From Pseudomonas fragi (lineage in GTDB: Bacteria > Pseudomonadota > Gammaproteobacteria > Pseudomonadales > Pseudomonadaceae), in NCBI RefSeq assembly GCF_002269505.1, contig NZ_NQKQ01000010.1, positions 1 through 64,000 of the forward strand: 64,000 nt of DNA, written 5' to 3'. Positions 25,203-35,527 of this stretch are shown piece after piece (the stretch's first letter is position 1; each line of letters opens with the position of its first letter). Under the pieces are notes generated by a model. That model saw only the letters and a program-made list of their open reading frames with translations, did not search any database and was not told the DNA's origin. The position numbers and the translations under genes were made by a program.

Positions 25203-27421
25203 GCGAGTCAAACAGCGCCCCCCAGGTTGCGCAAAGCCGGTTTCAGCGTTGGGCCCAGTCGTTGTCAGATCATCTTGATCAATGGCCGGCTGCGGCACGC
25301 CGCGCGCTGCTTGCCGGTACCACAGTGTTTTGCGGGCTTTTGGGCCTGTTGATCATTACCGTACCGTTCGAATTCTATGCGCAGTGCATCTTTGCCATCG
25401 GCTGCTTTAGTGCCGCCTTGGTGCTACGCAGGATCCCCGGACGGCTGACTATCCTGATCATGATCGGCCTGTCACTCACCGCCTCGTTACGCTATATGTA
25501 CTGGCGCCTGACCGAAACCCTTGGGTTCGATGACTGGGTCGACATGGCGTTCGGTTATGGCCTGGTGCTGGCTGAAATCTATGCCCTGGTGGTGCTGGTG
25601 TTCGGCTACCTGCAAACGGCCTGGCCGCTGCGGCGCCAGCCGGTATTGCTCAAGGGCCCGCCGAGCGAATGGCCAGTGGTTGACGTGTTTATCCCGTCAT
25701 ACAACGAGACGCTCGATATCGTGAAGCTGACCATCTTTGCCGCTCAGGCAATTGACTGGCCACAGGACAAGCTGCGCGTGCATGTGCTCGATGACGGTCG
25801 CCGCGAAGACTTTCGCGAGTTCTGCGAGCAGATCAACGTCAACTACATCACCCGTGACAACAACCGTCATGCCAAGGCCGGCAACCTCAACGAAGCATTG
25901 CAGGTCACCAGTGGCGAGTTCGTGGCATTTTTCGATGCCGACCACGTGCCGACCCGCTCTTTCCTGCAAGTGAGCATTGGCTGGTTCCTCAAAGACCCCA
26001 AGCTGGCGATGTTGCAAACGCCGCACTTTTTCTTTTCGCCGGACCCGTTTGAAAAGAACCTCGATACCTTCCGTTCGGTACCTAACGAAGGTGAGTTGTT
26101 CTATGGCCTGGTGCAGGACGGCAATGATTTGTGGAACGCCACGTTTTTCTGTGGCTCCTGTGCTGTGATCCGGCGCAAGCCGCTGATGGAAGTGGGCGGG
26201 GTAGCGGTAGAAACCGTGACCGAAGATGCCCACACTGCGCTTAAGCTCAATCGCGCCGGCTACAACACTGCTTATCTGGCGATACCGCAGGCAGCGGGTC
26301 TGGCCACGGAAAGCCTTTCACGCCACATTAGCCAGCGTATCCGCTGGGCGCGGGGTATGGCGCAGATTTTCCGCACCGACAATCCGCTGTTCGGCAAGGG
26401 CCTGAATCTGGGCCAGCGCCTGTGCTATCTCAACGCCATGCTGCATTTTTTCTATGGTTTGCCGCGCTTGGTGTTTTTGACGGCGCCGCTGGCTTTTCTG
26501 TTTTTTGATGCGCAAATCTTTCATGCCTCGGGCCTGATGATTACCGCCTATGCATTACCGCATATCTTTCATGCCAGCCTTACCAACTCCAGCATTCAGG
26601 GGCAATACCGGCATTCGTTCTGGAACGAGGTCTACGAGACCGTGCTGGCCTGGTACATCATGGCCCCGGTGCTGGTGGCGCTGGTCAACCCCAAGTTCGG
26701 TGGTTTCAACGTGACCGACAAGGGCGGGATCATTGACGAGAAGTATTTCGACTGGAAGCTCGCTCGACCATACATCGTGCTGCTGACTCTCAACATGGCA
26801 GGGATGGCGTACGGGATCGCGCGGCTGGCAATGGGTGAGGAGGACGCCACGACCACGCTGTTGATCAACCTGTTGTGGACGCTCTACAACGTGATCATCA
26901 CCAGTGCCGCCGTGGCTGTGGCCAGTGAAACCCGGCAGGTTCGTGCCGAACCGCGGGTTGCGGCCACATTGCCGGTACGCCTGACCCGTGCCGATGGCAG
27001 TGTGATAGACGGCGTCACCCAGGACTTTTCGCAAAAAGGCATGGGCTTGCGCTTGCCGCAGGGCGTCAGCGTACCTCAAGGCGAGCAGGTGCAGATTTCG
27101 CTGTTGCGCAGCCAGCACCTGAGTCTGTTCCCGGCTGTGATTGTATTCAGTCGCGGTGAATTGCTCGGCGTTCAATTTGATGCCCTGACCCTGCGCCAGC
27201 AAAGTGATCTGGTACGTCTCACCTTTTCCCGTGCCGACACCTGGGCATCGACCTGGGGTAGCGGGCAGGTCGATACCCCGCTGGTGGCCCTGCGCGAAGT
27301 CAGCCGTATTGGTTTTCGCGGTATCCACGAACTCTTTAAAGCTTCGCTCATGGAAGTGCGCAGCTTGCTGCGCCGTCGCCGCGTCGCCCCATCAAAGCTA
27401 GAAAACATCCAGGATAAGTGA
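25199..27421 (+). CDS. wssB: Cellulose synthase catalytic subunit WssB (BcsA)
   Basis: Inner-membrane GT2 enzyme that polymerises UDP-glucose into cellulose and extrudes it. In 740 residues there are N-terminal helices, the GT2 motifs DDG (198-200), DAD (246-248), TED (341-343) and QRIRW (379-383), further helices and a C-terminal PilZ domain. The PilZ c-di-GMP motifs are intact: RAEPR at 582-586 and DFSQKG at 609-614, so synthesis should be c-di-GMP activated. The start overlaps wssA and the stop touches wssC. Confidence 0.96.
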   Translation: MSESNSAPQVAQSRFQRWAQSLSDHLDQWPAAARRALLAGTTVFCGLLGLLIITVPFEFYAQCIFAIGCFSAALVLRRIPGRLTILIMIGLSLTASLRYMYWRLTETLGFDDWVDMAFGYGLVLAEIYALVVLVFGYLQTAWPLRRQPVLLKGPPSEWPVVDVFIPSYNETLDIVKLTIFAAQAIDWPQDKLRVHVLDDGRREDFREFCEQINVNYITRDNNRHAKAGNLNEALQVTSGEFVAFFDADHVPTRSFLQVSIGWFLKDPKLAMLQTPHFFFSPDPFEKNLDTFRSVPNEGELFYGLVQDGNDLWNATFFCGSCAVIRRKPLMEVGGVAVETVTEDAHTALKLNRAGYNTAYLAIPQAAGLATESLSRHISQRIRWARGMAQIFRTDNPLFGKGLNLGQRLCYLNAMLHFFYGLPRLVFLTAPLAFLFFDAQIFHASGLMITAYALPHIFHASLTNSSIQGQYRHSFWNEVYETVLAWYIMAPVLVALVNPKFGGFNVTDKGGIIDEKYFDWKLARPYIVLLTLNMAGMAYGIARLAMGEEDATTTLLINLLWTLYNVIITSAAVAVASETRQVRAEPRVAATLPVRLTRADGSVIDGVTQDFSQKGMGLRLPQGVSVPQGEQVQISLLRSQHLSLFPAVIVFSRGELLGVQFDALTLRQQSDLVRLTFSRADTWASTWGSGQVDTPLVALREVSRIGFRGIHELFKASLMEVRSLLRRRRVAPSKLENIQDK

Positions 27422-29688
27422 TGAATTCAACGTCTTCAGTCTTCGCCAATTTGCGCGATCCGCGTCGTGCCCTGGCACGCATTGCGTGTGCCTTGCTGGC
27501 TTTGAGCAGCGGCGCTGCCTGCGCCGAGAGCGCTCCAGCCGTTGCTGCAACCGGTAGCAATAATTACACCGTGACCCTCAAACAATTGGGCCGCAATTAC
27601 CCGATGAACCTGCGTGGCGTGGAATCGAGCGACAGTGTCAACTTCGATGTGCGGGCCGACTCGATCGTGACGGGTGCCAAGTTGAACTTGCAGTACACCT
27701 ACTCGCCGGCATTGCTGGAAGAGCTGTCGCAAATCAACGTCATAATCAACGATGAGGTGGCGGCAAGCCTGCCGTTGCCCAAAGACAAAGCCGGGCAACT
27801 GCAACAGCATGTCGTCGACATACCGGCGCACCTGATTACCGAGTTCAACCGTCTCAGCCTGCAGTTTATCGGGCACTACACCATGAGTTGCGAAGATCCG
27901 CAGCACACCAGCTTGTGGGCCAAGATCAGCAACGCCACCAGTTTGAGCATTGATGTGTCGCCCTTGGGTTTACCCAATGATCTGTCCATCTTGCCGTTGC
28001 CATTTTTCGACCGTCGCGATGCCCGGGCCCTGGATTTGCCGTTTGTGTTCGTCAACGCGCCTGACAACGCCACGCTCGAAGCAGCCGGTGCACTGTCGTC
28101 GTGGTTTGGCGCCCAAGCCAGTTATCGCGGTGCACGGTTTTCCTCGAGTTACAACCAGATTCCCGCCAGCGGCAGTGCGGTGGTATTGATCAGTGGTCCG
28201 GATGCGCTGCAGATTGGCAGTCTTAGTCTGCCGCCAGCGAAGGGCCCGACCCTGACCTTGATGACCAATCCGAATGACGTCAATGCCAAGCTGCTGGTGG
28301 TCAGCGGTCGCGACGGTGCCGAACTCAAGAGTGCCGCAACGGCTTTGGTACTGGGCAGCCAGGCCTTGTCGGGCAGCAGCGTGGTGATCGATCGATTGCA
28401 CGTGGTGCAGCCCCGCAAGCCCTATGACGCGCCGAACTGGTTACCCAGTGATCGCCCGGTAAAGATTGGTGAGTTGATGCAGGCCAAGCAACTGGCGGTG
28501 TCCGGCTACAGCCCGGGTGACATCACTGTGCCGCTGAATTTCCCGCCGGATCTGTTTACCTGGCGTAACGAAGGCGCGCCGCTGAATCTTAAATACCGCT
28601 ATACGCCCCAAGAGAAGTCTTACAATTCGTCGTTCATTATCAGTTTTAACGACGCGCTGATTCAGTCCCAGAACCTGCTGTCCCGGGACAGGCTCGACAG
28701 CAATGTGCTCAGAGCACTGAAGTCAGACGACAGCCTTGACCGCGAAACCAATGTGTTGCTGCCCCTGAACTCGGTGGCCCTGCAGTCCCGCCTGCAGTTG
28801 CGCTATATGTTCGATTACATCAAGCAGGGCCAATGTAACGACATCATCATTGACAATATGCGCGGTGCGATTGATCCCGAGTCGACCCTTGATTTGAGCG
28901 GTTACGACCATTTTATCGCCATGCCCAACCTGGGCGTGTTCAAGGATTCCGGCTTCCCGTTTACCCGTCTGGCTGACCTGTCGCAAACCGCCGTGGTGTT
29001 GCCGGATGATGCCGGGGTTGCTGATCTGAATGCCTACCTGACACTGCTCGGCCGATTTGGTCAGTCCACCGGTTATCCGGCTACTGGCGTACAGGTGATT
29101 CAGGCGGATCAGGTGGCGGGGGCTGCGGACAAGGACTTGCTGGTGCTGGCGTCCGATGCCAACCAGCCTTTGCTGACACATTGGGCCGATCGTCTGCCCG
29201 CTACCGATGGCGAAGGCCAGCAGAGCTTCCATTTATCTGACTTGCCGATGCGGCTACGTGATTGGTTTAGCCCCGATCCTGAAGCCAATATTCGCAAGAC
29301 GCGGTTGGCGATGGCGTTTTCCGGTGGCGCGCGCAGCACTTACCTGACCGGTTTCGAGTCGCCGCTTAAAAAAGGGCGCAGTGTTGTGGTTATCGCCAGT
29401 GGTCAACCGCAAGGTCTGGCCGATGCCACAAATGCACTGATCGGGGGTGAGGATTACACCCATTCGATCCAGGGCAGTCTGGTGGTGGTACGCGGTAAAA
29501 ACATCGAGCCTCTGGTGGCGGACGAGCAGTACTACGTTGGCAGCCTGGGGCCTATCAAGTACCTGCAATGGTTGATGTCGCGCCATGTGGTCCTGTCCCT
29601 GGTACTGACCGGTCTGGGGGTGATTTTGCTCAGTGGTCTGGCTTATCTGGCATTGCGCGCACGCGCCAACAAACGGCTAGGTAACTGA
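27421..29688 (+). CDS. wssC: Cellulose synthase subunit WssC (BcsB)
   Basis: A periplasmic, membrane-anchored protein of 755 residues that guides the nascent glucan and is essential for BcsA activity. It has an N-terminal signal peptide ending near AACAES, then alternating carbohydrate-binding and flavodoxin-like domains, and a single C-terminal helix (VVLSLVLTGLGVILLSGLA) before a basic tail. ATG 27421 is chosen over the GTG at 27418; AGGAT lies just upstream within the wssB end. Confidence 0.94.
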   Translation: MNSTSSVFANLRDPRRALARIACALLALSSGAACAESAPAVAATGSNNYTVTLKQLGRNYPMNLRGVESSDSVNFDVRADSIVTGAKLNLQYTYSPALLEELSQINVIINDEVAASLPLPKDKAGQLQQHVVDIPAHLITEFNRLSLQFIGHYTMSCEDPQHTSLWAKISNATSLSIDVSPLGLPNDLSILPLPFFDRRDARALDLPFVFVNAPDNATLEAAGALSSWFGAQASYRGARFSSSYNQIPASGSAVVLISGPDALQIGSLSLPPAKGPTLTLMTNPNDVNAKLLVVSGRDGAELKSAATALVLGSQALSGSSVVIDRLHVVQPRKPYDAPNWLPSDRPVKIGELMQAKQLAVSGYSPGDITVPLNFPPDLFTWRNEGAPLNLKYRYTPQEKSYNSSFIISFNDALIQSQNLLSRDRLDSNVLRALKSDDSLDRETNVLLPLNSVALQSRLQLRYMFDYIKQGQCNDIIIDNMRGAIDPESTLDLSGYDHFIAMPNLGVFKDSGFPFTRLADLSQTAVVLPDDAGVADLNAYLTLLGRFGQSTGYPATGVQVIQADQVAGAADKDLLVLASDANQPLLTHWADRLPATDGEGQQSFHLSDLPMRLRDWFSPDPEANIRKTRLAMAFSGGARSTYLTGFESPLKKGRSVVVIASGQPQGLADATNALIGGEDYTHSIQGSLVVVRGKNIEPLVADEQYYVGSLGPIKYLQWLMSRHVVLSLVLTGLGVILLSGLAYLALRARANKRLGN

Positions 29689-29694
29689 CGGCTC

Positions 29695-30933
29695 ATGGGG
29701 CTCTTCGTGATCAAACGTTTTAATCCCCCACCGCGGCGCCTGCATCGGGCGCTGCTGTGGTTGGCGGGCGCTCTGGCAGGTATCGCCCTGACCCCCGCAA
29801 TGGCCAGGGACACCAGGTGCGAAAATGTCGACTGGCCGCTGTGGCAAACCTACGCTTCGCGCTTTGTTCAGGCTGACGGCCGTATGCTGGAGTCCAGCCC
29901 GCAGCTCAATCAGAGTTCTTCCGAAGGTCAGTCCTACGGGATGTTATTTGCGTTGATCGGCAATGATCAGGCGCGCTTTGACAAGTTGTGGCAATGGACC
30001 CTGGCCAATATGGCTGGCGCCGACGTAAGCAAGCGTCTGCCAGGCTGGTTGTGGGGGCAGGGCAAGGACGGTACGTGGCAATTGCAGGACGCCAATTCGG
30101 CGTCCGACTCGGACTTGTGGATTGCCTATTCGTTGCTCGAAGCGGCACGTCTGTGGCAGCGCCCGGACTACCGCGAGGCAGCCTTGCAGCTGCTTGAAAA
30201 TATACAGAGCCAACTGGTCGTGAGCCTGCCCGGCCTGGGCAAAATGGTGTTGCCCGGGCCTCAAGGCTTCGTGCAGCCCGATCATCTGTGGCGCTTGAAT
30301 CCCAGTTATCTGCCGCTGCCGTTGCTGCGGCGGCTGGCCATGCAGGCACCGGCCGGGCCGTGGAAAGAAATTGCCGAAAACACCGTGAAAATGGTCAAGG
30401 CTTCCAGCCCCAAAGGCTATGTTGCCGACTGGATCGGCTATCGTGCCACCGGGCCGAACAGCGGTCTGTTTGTGGTGGATCCGGTCAATGGCGAACTGGG
30501 CAGTTACGACGCGATTCGCGTTTACCTGTGGGCAGGCATGACGCCCAAATCCGATGTGCTGGCAGCACCGTTGCTGGCGCGACTGGAGGGCATGGCGAAT
30601 AGCACGGCTTCCACCGGCATTCCACCGGAAAAGGTTCAGGTCCTGAGCGGCACGCTTGAGGGGCAGGGGCCGTTCGGCTTCTCCGCCGCGCTGATTCCCT
30701 ACTTCCAGGCCAAAGGCCAGCCCTGGCTTGCCCAAGCCCAGCAGCGTCGTACAGAGCTAGCCCTGACGAAGGTGCTGGCGCAGGCCGATGGCGAACGTAC
30801 CGAGCCTTTGTATTACAACTTCATGCTTAGCCTGTTCGCACTCGGCTGGGCCGAAAACCGCTTTCAGTTTCGTGATGACGGAACACTCAAACTGTCTTGG
30901 GAGACGTCATGCGTCCGCACCGCCACGCACTAG
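29695..30933 (+). CDS. wssD: Periplasmic endo-1,4-beta-glucanase WssD (BcsZ, GH8)
   Basis: A GH8 cellulase of 412 residues. It has an N-terminal basic region and hydrophobic signal (to about residue 38), then an (alpha/alpha)6 barrel. The catalytic acid is Glu77 in SSSEGQSYGM, and Asp138/Asp140 in SASDSDLWIAY supply the base/binding side. BcsZ trims or edits cellulose during export and affects matrix structure. The 3' end overlaps wssE by 25 nt. Confidence 0.94.
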   Translation: MGLFVIKRFNPPPRRLHRALLWLAGALAGIALTPAMARDTRCENVDWPLWQTYASRFVQADGRMLESSPQLNQSSSEGQSYGMLFALIGNDQARFDKLWQWTLANMAGADVSKRLPGWLWGQGKDGTWQLQDANSASDSDLWIAYSLLEAARLWQRPDYREAALQLLENIQSQLVVSLPGLGKMVLPGPQGFVQPDHLWRLNPSYLPLPLLRRLAMQAPAGPWKEIAENTVKMVKASSPKGYVADWIGYRATGPNSGLFVVDPVNGELGSYDAIRVYLWAGMTPKSDVLAAPLLARLEGMANSTASTGIPPEKVQVLSGTLEGQGPFGFSAALIPYFQAKGQPWLAQAQQRRTELALTKVLAQADGERTEPLYYNFMLSLFALGWAENRFQFRDDGTLKLSWETSCVRTATH

Positions 30934-33900
30934 CCATCGGGATTCTAACCGCACTAATCGGCACAGGCGTCCACGCCGATACCAGCGACGTGCAAGCGCG
31001 GCTGGTCGAACAGGGCCAGTACTGGCAAGGTCGCGCTAACGCGCAACGGGCGGCCGAGGCCTGGGAAAAAGTCTTGCGCCTGGACCCCAATCAAGTGGAT
31101 GCCCTTTATGGTATGGGCTTTGCCAGCCTCAAACAGAACAAGCCCGAGCAAGCCAGGCAATACCTGGCGCGCTTGCAGGCCCTGTCGCCCCGACCGTGGC
31201 TGGCGGCGCAGCTGGAGCAGGATATTGCCCTGACGGATACGCAGAACAAAGCACTGCTGGATGAGGCCCGACGCCTGGTCGATAGCGACCAGCGTGATCA
31301 GGCGACCAAGGTGTTTGCCAAACTGTTTGCCGGTCGCACACCGTCGGGCACGGTGGGACGTGAGTATTACAACAACCTGGCGTTCAATCCTGCAGGTTGG
31401 CCAGAAGCGCGAAAAGGCATGGAGCGCTTGCTGCGCGAGACGCCCAACGACTCGATTCTGGCGCTGTTTCTAGCCAAGCAACTGATTCGTTACGAAGACA
31501 CTCGCCCCGAAGGTATCCGTACTCTGGCCAAGTTATCGACCCGGCCCGATATCGGCGGTGACGCTGATGAGAGCTGGCGTCTGGCGCTGGTCTGGTCCGG
31601 CCCGCCGAATGCTGCCCAGGTGCCGTTGTTCGAAGCCTTTTTAAAGGCTCATCCGGATGATCAGGAAATTCGTGATCTGCTGAACAAAGGCAAATCGAAA
31701 GCCAGCACTGCAGACCGTGTACCGGCCTGGCAACCGGACCCGCTGGTCGAGCGTGGGCTCAAAGCGCTGGAAAAAGGTGATCCGGCAGGTGCCGAGCAAG
31801 CCTTTGCCGCACGCCTGAAAAACCAGGCCAATGATCCTGATGCATTGGGTGGGCTCGGTGTGGTGCGCCAGCAACAGAACCGTCTGAGCGAAGCCGAACA
31901 GCTTCTCAACCGCGCTATCGGCAACGGCGGCACGCGCTGGAAGCCGGCACTGGATAACGTGCGCTACTGGGCTTTGCTGCAACAGGCGCGTAACCAGGCC
32001 AAGAGCCAACCCGCCAAGGCCCGGGAAAGTATTGCCCAGGCCATGCGAGTGAACCCCAGGGGCATCGAGGCCCGTTTGGCCCTCGCGGATATTCAGGCCC
32101 AGAACGGTCAGCTCGATGAGGCTCAAGCCAGTTACCGTCAGGTGCTGAGTGTGCAGAAGGACAATGCCCAGGCCGTACAAGGCCTGGTCAATGTTCTGTC
32201 GCAAGCGGGGCAGGCCGATGAGGCCTTGCGTTTGCTCGATACCCTGACCCCGGCTCAGCAAGCCGAAATGGGCGGTGGCGGTCGACTGCGTGCGCTGCGT
32301 TCCACACAGGCTGCGGCATTGGCCGAGCAGCGTGGCGATACCCGTGGCGCACAACAAGCCTTGGTGCAAGCCGTCAAGGATGATCCGGACAACGTCTGGA
32401 CCCGTTTTGATCTCGCCCGCCTTTACCTGAAAACCGGTGAGCCGCAAAAAGCCCGGGATCTGATCGACAGCTACCTCAAAGCCCATCCGACAGACGTTGA
32501 CGCCCTCTATACCAGTGCTCTGCTTTCGGTGGAAATGGAGCAGTGGGAGGCTGCCCAGGCTGCCATAAGCCGGATTCCAGTGGGTCGTCGCACCGCAGAC
32601 ATGAACGATTTGGCGGATCAGATTACGCTGACGGTGCAGGTCAAGCTCGCTGCCACCATGGCCAAGCGTGGCCAGCGTCAGGAAGCCCTGGCGCTGCTCG
32701 ACCGGTTGCAACCCATGGCGAGTCGCAGCCCGGATCGTATGGCAACGCTGGCCTCTGCTTATGTGGACACCGGAGATTCCACACGGGCGTTGACCATGAT
32801 GCGCGATGTGATCAACCAGACACCGACACCTTCCGCCGACCTGATGTTGCAGTACGCCAATCTGCTGCTCAAAACGGATAATGACGCCCAGGTCAATTCG
32901 ATCCTGCGCGGCCTGCAAAACCAGCAGATGAGTGTTGCCACACGTAAGCGTTTCGACGATCTGCTTTACCAGTACCGTATCCGTCAGGCCGATTTGCTGC
33001 GTGAAGGCGGTGACCTTGCAGGCGCTTATGACACTCTGGCACCGGCGTTGGCGTCACGCCCCGGGGATGCCGGGGCAATATCAGCGCTGGCGCGGATGTA
33101 CGTCAGCAGCGGTGATAACGCCAAGGCGTTCGAGCTGTACAAACCCTTGCTGCAACGTCAGCCCAATGACCCGCAGATGCTGCTCAATGCAGCGGACGCC
33201 GCAGTTCTGGCCCGTGATAACGGTTACGCCGAGCGTGCGCTTGAGCAGTTTGTGAAGCTGCAAAACTACGATCCGCAGTCCTTGACCGAAGCGGCACGAA
33301 TCTACCGCAGCATGGGTAAGAGCGCTCAGGCCACGCACCTGTTGCGCAAGGCCGTGGACATCGAACAGAGCGAGAAAAAACGCAGCCTGACGGCTCAGGC
33401 CGGTGTTACTGGCGTTGCGCCGAACCCGTTCGCCGGCTTGTCGGGCCCGGCCGGTCAATTTGGCCGTGGGGCCATCGATGCGATTCCCGCGCCCGCCCAA
33501 GCCACGCTCGATTCGAGCGCTTATAGGGCAGACGACAATGCGCTGTTGGCCCGCGATGTCTATCCGGGGCAAACCCCGCCGCGCATGGCAACCGCCAGAA
33601 CAGGCAGTGGAACCTTGCCCGTAGGGCGTTCCGCCGGGGCCGGGGCTAATCCATTTTTAGCCCAGGGTACGGTCAATGTAGCAGTGGACCAAGCCAGCTC
33701 TGCGCAGCGCGCGTTGGACAGCATCCTCCAGGAACGCAGTGCCTATGTGACCCAGGGCGTGACCATTCGCAGCAATGACAGTGAGCCTGGCCTGGGCAAA
33801 ATGACCGATATCGAAACACCGCTGGAAATTAACTTTCCGGCGGGTGACAACCGTATCGCCGTACGAGTGACGCCGGTGTCCCTGAATGCGGGGAGGGTGG

Positions 33901-34841
33901 GTGTTTATGCCGCCGAACGCTTTGGCAGTGGCAAAGAGTCAACCGAGGGGATTGGTGCCCAGCGTGAGAGTGGTGTGGGTGTGAGCGTTGGCTACGCTCG
34001 CCCGGATGAAGGCATCAAGGCCGACCTCGGTACCACGCCAATCGGCTTTCAATACAGCACCGTGGCCGGTGGCGTGAGTGTCGATCGCCCGCTCGCCAGC
34101 AATTCCAATGTGCGCTATGGCGTCAATGTTTCGCGCCGTCCGGTGATCGACAGCGTAACGTCATTCGCCGGTACCACCGATGAGCGCACCGGGCAGTCGT
34201 GGGGTGGTGTTACGGCTAACGGCGGCCGTGGCCAGCTGAGCTATGACGACCAGGCTGTCGGCGCCTATGGCTACGGCGCCTGGCACAAGCTGCTGGGCCA
34301 CAACGTCGAATCCAACAGCCGTGCCGAACTGGGCGGTGGCGTGTATTGGTATTTGCAAAACACCGAGGACAGCAAGCTGACCCTGGGTCTGAGCGCTACC
34401 GGCATGAGTTTTGAGAACAACCAGAACTTCTTCACCTATGGCCACGGCGGCTACTTCAGCCCGCAAAGCTACTTTGCCCTGGGCGTGCCGGTGGCCTGGT
34501 CGCAGCGCACCGATCGCTTCAGCTACCAGGTCAAGGGCTCGGTGGGGGTTCAGTACACCCATCAGGCCGGCGCCGACTACTTCCCGGGTGACAAGGACAT
34601 GCAGGCCGCCAACGACCAGCGCTACGCCAGCGAGAGCAAAACTGGCGTCGGTTATAGCCTGGCCGCTGCCGGTGAGTACAAGTTCGGCTCGAGCGTTTTC
34701 CTGGGGGCCAATCTGGGTCTGGACAATGCTCAGGACTACCAGCAAATCACTGGGGCGATGTACCTGCGCTATATGTTTGAAAATATGAATGGCCCTATGG
34801 AGCTGCCGGTCAGCCCATACAGTTCGCCTTATTCCAATTGA
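30909..34841 (+). CDS. wssE: Cellulose export protein WssE (BcsC)
   Basis: The 1310 residues form the outer-membrane exporter. After a signal peptide (to about HADTSD) come some twenty TPR repeats to about residue 850 that form a periplasmic scaffold, then a linker, then the BCSC C-terminal beta-barrel (about 900-1310), ending in a long beta-strand (AMYLRYMFEN) and a short tail. ATG 30909 has GGGAG 5 nt upstream; the TTG at 30897 is less likely. Confidence 0.94.
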   Translation: MRPHRHALAIGILTALIGTGVHADTSDVQARLVEQGQYWQGRANAQRAAEAWEKVLRLDPNQVDALYGMGFASLKQNKPEQARQYLARLQALSPRPWLAAQLEQDIALTDTQNKALLDEARRLVDSDQRDQATKVFAKLFAGRTPSGTVGREYYNNLAFNPAGWPEARKGMERLLRETPNDSILALFLAKQLIRYEDTRPEGIRTLAKLSTRPDIGGDADESWRLALVWSGPPNAAQVPLFEAFLKAHPDDQEIRDLLNKGKSKASTADRVPAWQPDPLVERGLKALEKGDPAGAEQAFAARLKNQANDPDALGGLGVVRQQQNRLSEAEQLLNRAIGNGGTRWKPALDNVRYWALLQQARNQAKSQPAKARESIAQAMRVNPRGIEARLALADIQAQNGQLDEAQASYRQVLSVQKDNAQAVQGLVNVLSQAGQADEALRLLDTLTPAQQAEMGGGGRLRALRSTQAAALAEQRGDTRGAQQALVQAVKDDPDNVWTRFDLARLYLKTGEPQKARDLIDSYLKAHPTDVDALYTSALLSVEMEQWEAAQAAISRIPVGRRTADMNDLADQITLTVQVKLAATMAKRGQRQEALALLDRLQPMASRSPDRMATLASAYVDTGDSTRALTMMRDVINQTPTPSADLMLQYANLLLKTDNDAQVNSILRGLQNQQMSVATRKRFDDLLYQYRIRQADLLREGGDLAGAYDTLAPALASRPGDAGAISALARMYVSSGDNAKAFELYKPLLQRQPNDPQMLLNAADAAVLARDNGYAERALEQFVKLQNYDPQSLTEAARIYRSMGKSAQATHLLRKAVDIEQSEKKRSLTAQAGVTGVAPNPFAGLSGPAGQFGRGAIDAIPAPAQATLDSSAYRADDNALLARDVYPGQTPPRMATARTGSGTLPVGRSAGAGANPFLAQGTVNVAVDQASSAQRALDSILQERSAYVTQGVTIRSNDSEPGLGKMTDIETPLEINFPAGDNRIAVRVTPVSLNAGRVGVYAAERFGSGKESTEGIGAQRESGVGVSVGYARPDEGIKADLGTTPIGFQYSTVAGGVSVDRPLASNSNVRYGVNVSRRPVIDSVTSFAGTTDERTGQSWGGVTANGGRGQLSYDDQAVGAYGYGAWHKLLGHNVESNSRAELGGGVYWYLQNTEDSKLTLGLSATGMSFENNQNFFTYGHGGYFSPQSYFALGVPVAWSQRTDRFSYQVKGSVGVQYTHQAGADYFPGDKDMQAANDQRYASESKTGVGYSLAAAGEYKFGSSVFLGANLGLDNAQDYQQITGAMYLRYMFENMNGPMELPVSPYSSPYSN

Positions 34842-34858
34842 TGTCCTGGAGACTTTAA

Positions 34859-35527
34859 ATGCCTTCTTCCGTTCTTGCCGGTATGACCCTTCTTGTTCTA
34901 AGGGAAAGCCACATGAGCCTGCCTAACTGTTTGATGGAGCCGCTGCACGCCAACCTGACCCAGCAGGGCGCAAATGTGCACTCGATTGGCGCGTGCGGTG
35001 CCAGTGCCGGCGATTGGTTGATTACCAAAAAAGTCGATTGTGGAGCCGAAGAAAAGGGTAACGGTAAAATTGTGATCAAGGGCCGTGACGCGACCACTAC
35101 GCCGATCAAGGATTTGCTTGCAGCGGATAAACCGGATCTGGTGGTGCTGGTGATTGCAGACACTATGGCCTCTTACGACAAGCCGGTGTTTCCCAAGGCG
35201 TGGGCGTGGCAAAACGTGTCTGCTCTGGCCAAGGAAATTACCGCCAATGGCGCCAAGTGCGCCTGGGTAGGTCCGGCGTGGGGCAAGGAGGGCGGCATGT
35301 ACAAGAAGAACGATGCCCGCACCAAGCTGATATCTGCGTTCCTGGCGACCAATGTTGCGCCTTGTACTTACATCGATTCGCTGGAGTTTTCCAAGCCGGG
35401 GCAGTGGGTGACCACTGACGGCCAGCATTTTACTGTGGCGGGTTACAAATCCTGGGCCAACGCCATCGGTGATGCCTTGGGCAAGCTGCCCCCTGAAGCA
35501 GTCAGTGCCAAGGGAGCAAACAAATGA
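34859..35527 (+). CDS. wssF: SGNH-like acyl esterase WssF, unusual N-terminus
   Basis: The 222 residues belong to the WssF proteins that support cellulose acetylation. The catalytic Asp and His appear as D187 and H190 in TTDGQHF. The usual GDS block near the start reads LRESHM (Ser17 is present but Gly and Asp are not). The N-terminus (MPSSVLAGMT) also lacks a signal peptide. I cannot tell whether that is normal for the family or a lesion. The stop overlaps wssG (ATGA). Confidence 0.75.
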   Translation: MPSSVLAGMTLLVLRESHMSLPNCLMEPLHANLTQQGANVHSIGACGASAGDWLITKKVDCGAEEKGNGKIVIKGRDATTTPIKDLLAADKPDLVVLVIADTMASYDKPVFPKAWAWQNVSALAKEITANGAKCAWVGPAWGKEGGMYKKNDARTKLISAFLATNVAPCTYIDSLEFSKPGQWVTTDGQHFTVAGYKSWANAIGDALGKLPPEAVSAKGANK

